Part shown: positions 20,159 to 21,440 of the stretch, one piece after another | How positions within the stretch are numbered: the first letter of the stretch is position 1 | Layout: every line of letters begins with the position of its first letter | Virus record (IMG/VR): IMGVR_UViG_3300010885_012900 | Coordinates: 1 to 21,440 of that record | Origin: a virus | Direction: 5' to 3' (one strand) | DNA: 21,440 nt | Program-made: the position numbers and the translations under genes | The notes under the pieces: generated by a model | Database searches by the model: none | What the model was told of the DNA's origin: nothing | What the model saw: the letters and a program-made list of their open reading frames with translations, nothing else

Positions 20159-20925
20159 GAACTACCAATTTTTCCCAAATCCTATTTGAAGCCCTGCAAG
20201 TCAGCGGCAACGATAGGTACAACATTAGCAAAGAGACATTTGGTCAATTTCGAGACTTTTGTAATTCCCGCCTAAGAGAGGCTTGGGAAGGACAAGAGTG
20301 GCAAGACCTTTGTCGAGTCGCACAGTTTACTACACTGTATGATGCCGCTGGTGTTGGATACTTTATTCCAGCCACTGATTGTGGCGAGGTTCTTGGTGTT
20401 TTTAACCTGAACCCCTTGCTTTCTAGCAGGGCTGTTGGTATGACCTATCAATTGTACGATACTGGAACAGAACAGCGTATTGTGCTTGAAAAGACTACCA
20501 TCCTTGAAGGTTGGTATTACTATAGAACAAAGGTTCCAGCCCTTACTGGAGATTTGTGGGATGCAAATACTGTGTATTATCCTAACTCTCAGTGTTACTT
20601 TGATAGTGGTTCTGGAACAGGTACATATGCTCCTGTGCTTGGTAAGCCTCATTCTGCTAACTTCTATACTTGCCTAGCGGTTACATCTGATGGTGAAAGT
20701 CCCACTACACATCCTGCAAAGTGGAAACTGGAGCCTATTCCTTATATCTTTGCTCAATTTATGGTGTGGGGTTCTTGTGCTAATTGGCTTGTGTCTGAAT
20801 CTATGTTCCAAGAGGCTCTTGCAGTCGATGCTAAGGCTAGACAGGTTCTTGACGAAGAAATTGACAAGGTCGTCAGACAGCAGAACCAGACCCCTAAACT
20901 CAAATTTACTAATCCATACAGATAA
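20155..20925 (+). CDS. Putative head-tail connector/adaptor with Trp/Tyr-rich insertion
   Basis: A 256-aa protein starting in an ATGA overlap. The N-terminal 55 residues (FGQFRDFCNSRLREAWEGQE and WQDL) have the helical character of phage adaptor proteins. Residues about 135-190 form a Trp/Tyr/Gly-rich segment (LWDANTVYYPNSQCYFDSGS, NFYTCLAVTSDG, HPAKWKLEP) that resembles the small chitin-binding or CBM5/12-type fold. The C-terminus returns to helices (LAVDAKARQVLDEEIDKVVR). The adaptor call is from position and shape; the sugar-binding-like insertion is an observation of pattern, not a proven domain. Confidence 0.6.
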   Translation: MRTTNFSQILFEALQVSGNDRYNISKETFGQFRDFCNSRLREAWEGQEWQDLCRVAQFTTLYDAAGVGYFIPATDCGEVLGVFNLNPLLSSRAVGMTYQLYDTGTEQRIVLEKTTILEGWYYYRTKVPALTGDLWDANTVYYPNSQCYFDSGSGTGTYAPVLGKPHSANFYTCLAVTSDGESPTTHPAKWKLEPIPYIFAQFMVWGSCANWLVSESMFQEALAVDAKARQVLDEEIDKVVRQQNQTPKLKFTNPYR

Positions 20926-21230
20926 TGTCCTCCTCTAATATCCAATTCTCCTCCCCCTTCCTCCGTGGTTTTAACCACACCGATGTCACAGTTGGCACAT
21001 CTGCCTCTACCGCCCTTGCGGTTGCCGTTACCCCCGAAAGGCGTATTAGCGTCATCATCCAGAATCAACACGCTACGGCTACTCTGACCGTCATCTTTGC
21101 CGCTACTGGTTCTGCTGGTCTGAAGGTCAAGGCTGGCGAAAGCATCTCCCTCGACAACTACAACGGCATCGTGCGTTGTGTTTCTGATACCGCCTCTACC
21201 CCTGTTCATATCGCCTACGCCACCTGCTAA
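20925..21230 (+). CDS. Small beta-rich protein, possible decoration or tail-associated protein
   Basis: A 101-aa protein of mostly beta character with many small residues: MSSSNIQFSSPFLRGFNHTD, TSASTALAVAVTPERRISVI, then TLTVIFAATGSAGLKVKAGE. The pattern (strand, RRISVIIQNQ, TLTVIF, GESISLDNYNG) is that of a single beta-sandwich, as in small phage decoration or baseplate-associated proteins. Overlaps its neighbours by TAATG at both ends. Biased codons suggest good expression. Function is inferred from shape and position only. Confidence 0.6.
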   Translation: MSSSNIQFSSPFLRGFNHTDVTVGTSASTALAVAVTPERRISVIIQNQHATATLTVIFAATGSAGLKVKAGESISLDNYNGIVRCVSDTASTPVHIAYATC

Positions 21231-21440
21231 TGGCGGTTGACCTACATTGGATTGGCACAGGCATCTCGTCTGGCAGAAGCCGTAATGGGTTCGGAAGCAT
21301 TGTGTCGTTTCCCAGCGTCTCGTTCCCTGCGTATGGGACTGTGCTATCTACGGGTTATGGAGTGGATTACGAAAATGGTGCTACACAGGCTTATTCAAGT
21401 ATCCTTGCTCACTGGGTTTATACTCAAACCTGTGATGTTG
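21230..21440 (+). CDS. Partial late gene running off the window
   Basis: An ATG in a TAATG overlap opens a frame that stays open to the last base, giving 70 residues: MAVDLHWIGTGISSGRSRNG, FGSIVSFPSVSFPAYGTVLS, then TGYGVDYENGATQAYSSILA and HWVYTQTCDV. Rich in Gly, Ser and Tyr with short strand-like segments, as in tail or head-fibre proteins, but too short to assign. No 3' end is available. Confidence 0.65.
   Translation, partial: MAVDLHWIGTGISSGRSRNGFGSIVSFPSVSFPAYGTVLSTGYGVDYENGATQAYSSILAHWVYTQTCDV

Noticed and set aside
1-21440. CRISPR arrays, insertion sequences, integrase or attachment sites, lysis genes.
   Set aside because: No spacer-repeat pattern, transposase, recombinase, holin or endolysin motif was seen on either strand of this window.

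Overview
This window is part of the genome of a tailed double-stranded DNA bacteriophage. It carries a complete head-building set (terminase large subunit, portal, scaffold-like protein, major capsid protein, connector-type proteins) and a compact replication/recombination set. Genes are tightly packed and mostly overlap by 1-23 bases, and two tRNA genes are present. The host cannot be fixed from the sequence. Many genes lack a Shine-Dalgarno sequence and instead follow short A/C-rich leaders. The most biased genes prefer CGT/CGC arginine codons. The long portal and the DUF5309/SU10-like capsid protein lean towards a podovirus-like virion, but this is only an inference.

Layout. (1) Positions 12-3598, minus strand: a replication/recombination operon in the order RusA-like resolvase, RecE/PD-(D/E)XK exonuclease, winged-helix replication initiator, DnaC-like helicase loader, a small unknown protein, ERF-type annealing protein, then tRNA-Arg(TCT). 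No DNA polymerase or replicative helicase is visible, so the initiator and loader probably recruit host machinery, as lambda O and P do. The initiator gene holds three iterons at 23-bp spacing followed by an AT-rich tract, a lambda-O-like internal origin. (2) Positions 3615-4070, plus strand: an HTH gene starting only 16 bp from the divergent RusA-like gene. (3) Positions 4176-10837, plus strand: a block of mostly unknown small genes driven by two near-identical TATAAT promoters (-10 at 4203 and 9909). It contains a Gp88-like protein, a DUF932-like protein, a very acidic repeat protein, several small cysteine-rich proteins and two very small hydrophobic peptides, and it has three long hairpins capped by GCAA tetraloops. 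(4) Positions 10838-11109: a non-coding junction with G-tracts, a second copy of the iteron cluster in the opposite orientation, an AT-rich segment and a candidate promoter. (5) Positions 11110-21440, plus strand: late genes. These are three small unknown genes, tRNA-Thr(TGT) with an adjacent NUMOD4-HNH homing endonuclease, a 418-aa glycine/alanine-rich protein, terminase, portal, a small protein, scaffold-like protein, major capsid protein, connector-type proteins, and a gene that runs off the end.

How it works together. The initiator would bind its own iterons and load helicase through the DnaC-like protein. The exonuclease, ERF protein and RusA-like resolvase would recombine and resolve genomes, and terminase would package them through the portal into the capsid. 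The two tRNAs read AGA and ACA, codons common in several AT-richer late genes (for example 12326-13582) and nearly or wholly absent from the highly biased middle block.

The most notable observations are the duplicated, oppositely oriented iteron clusters, the GCAA-capped hairpin family, the twin promoters, the non-Shine-Dalgarno leaders and the translationally coupled micro-peptides.
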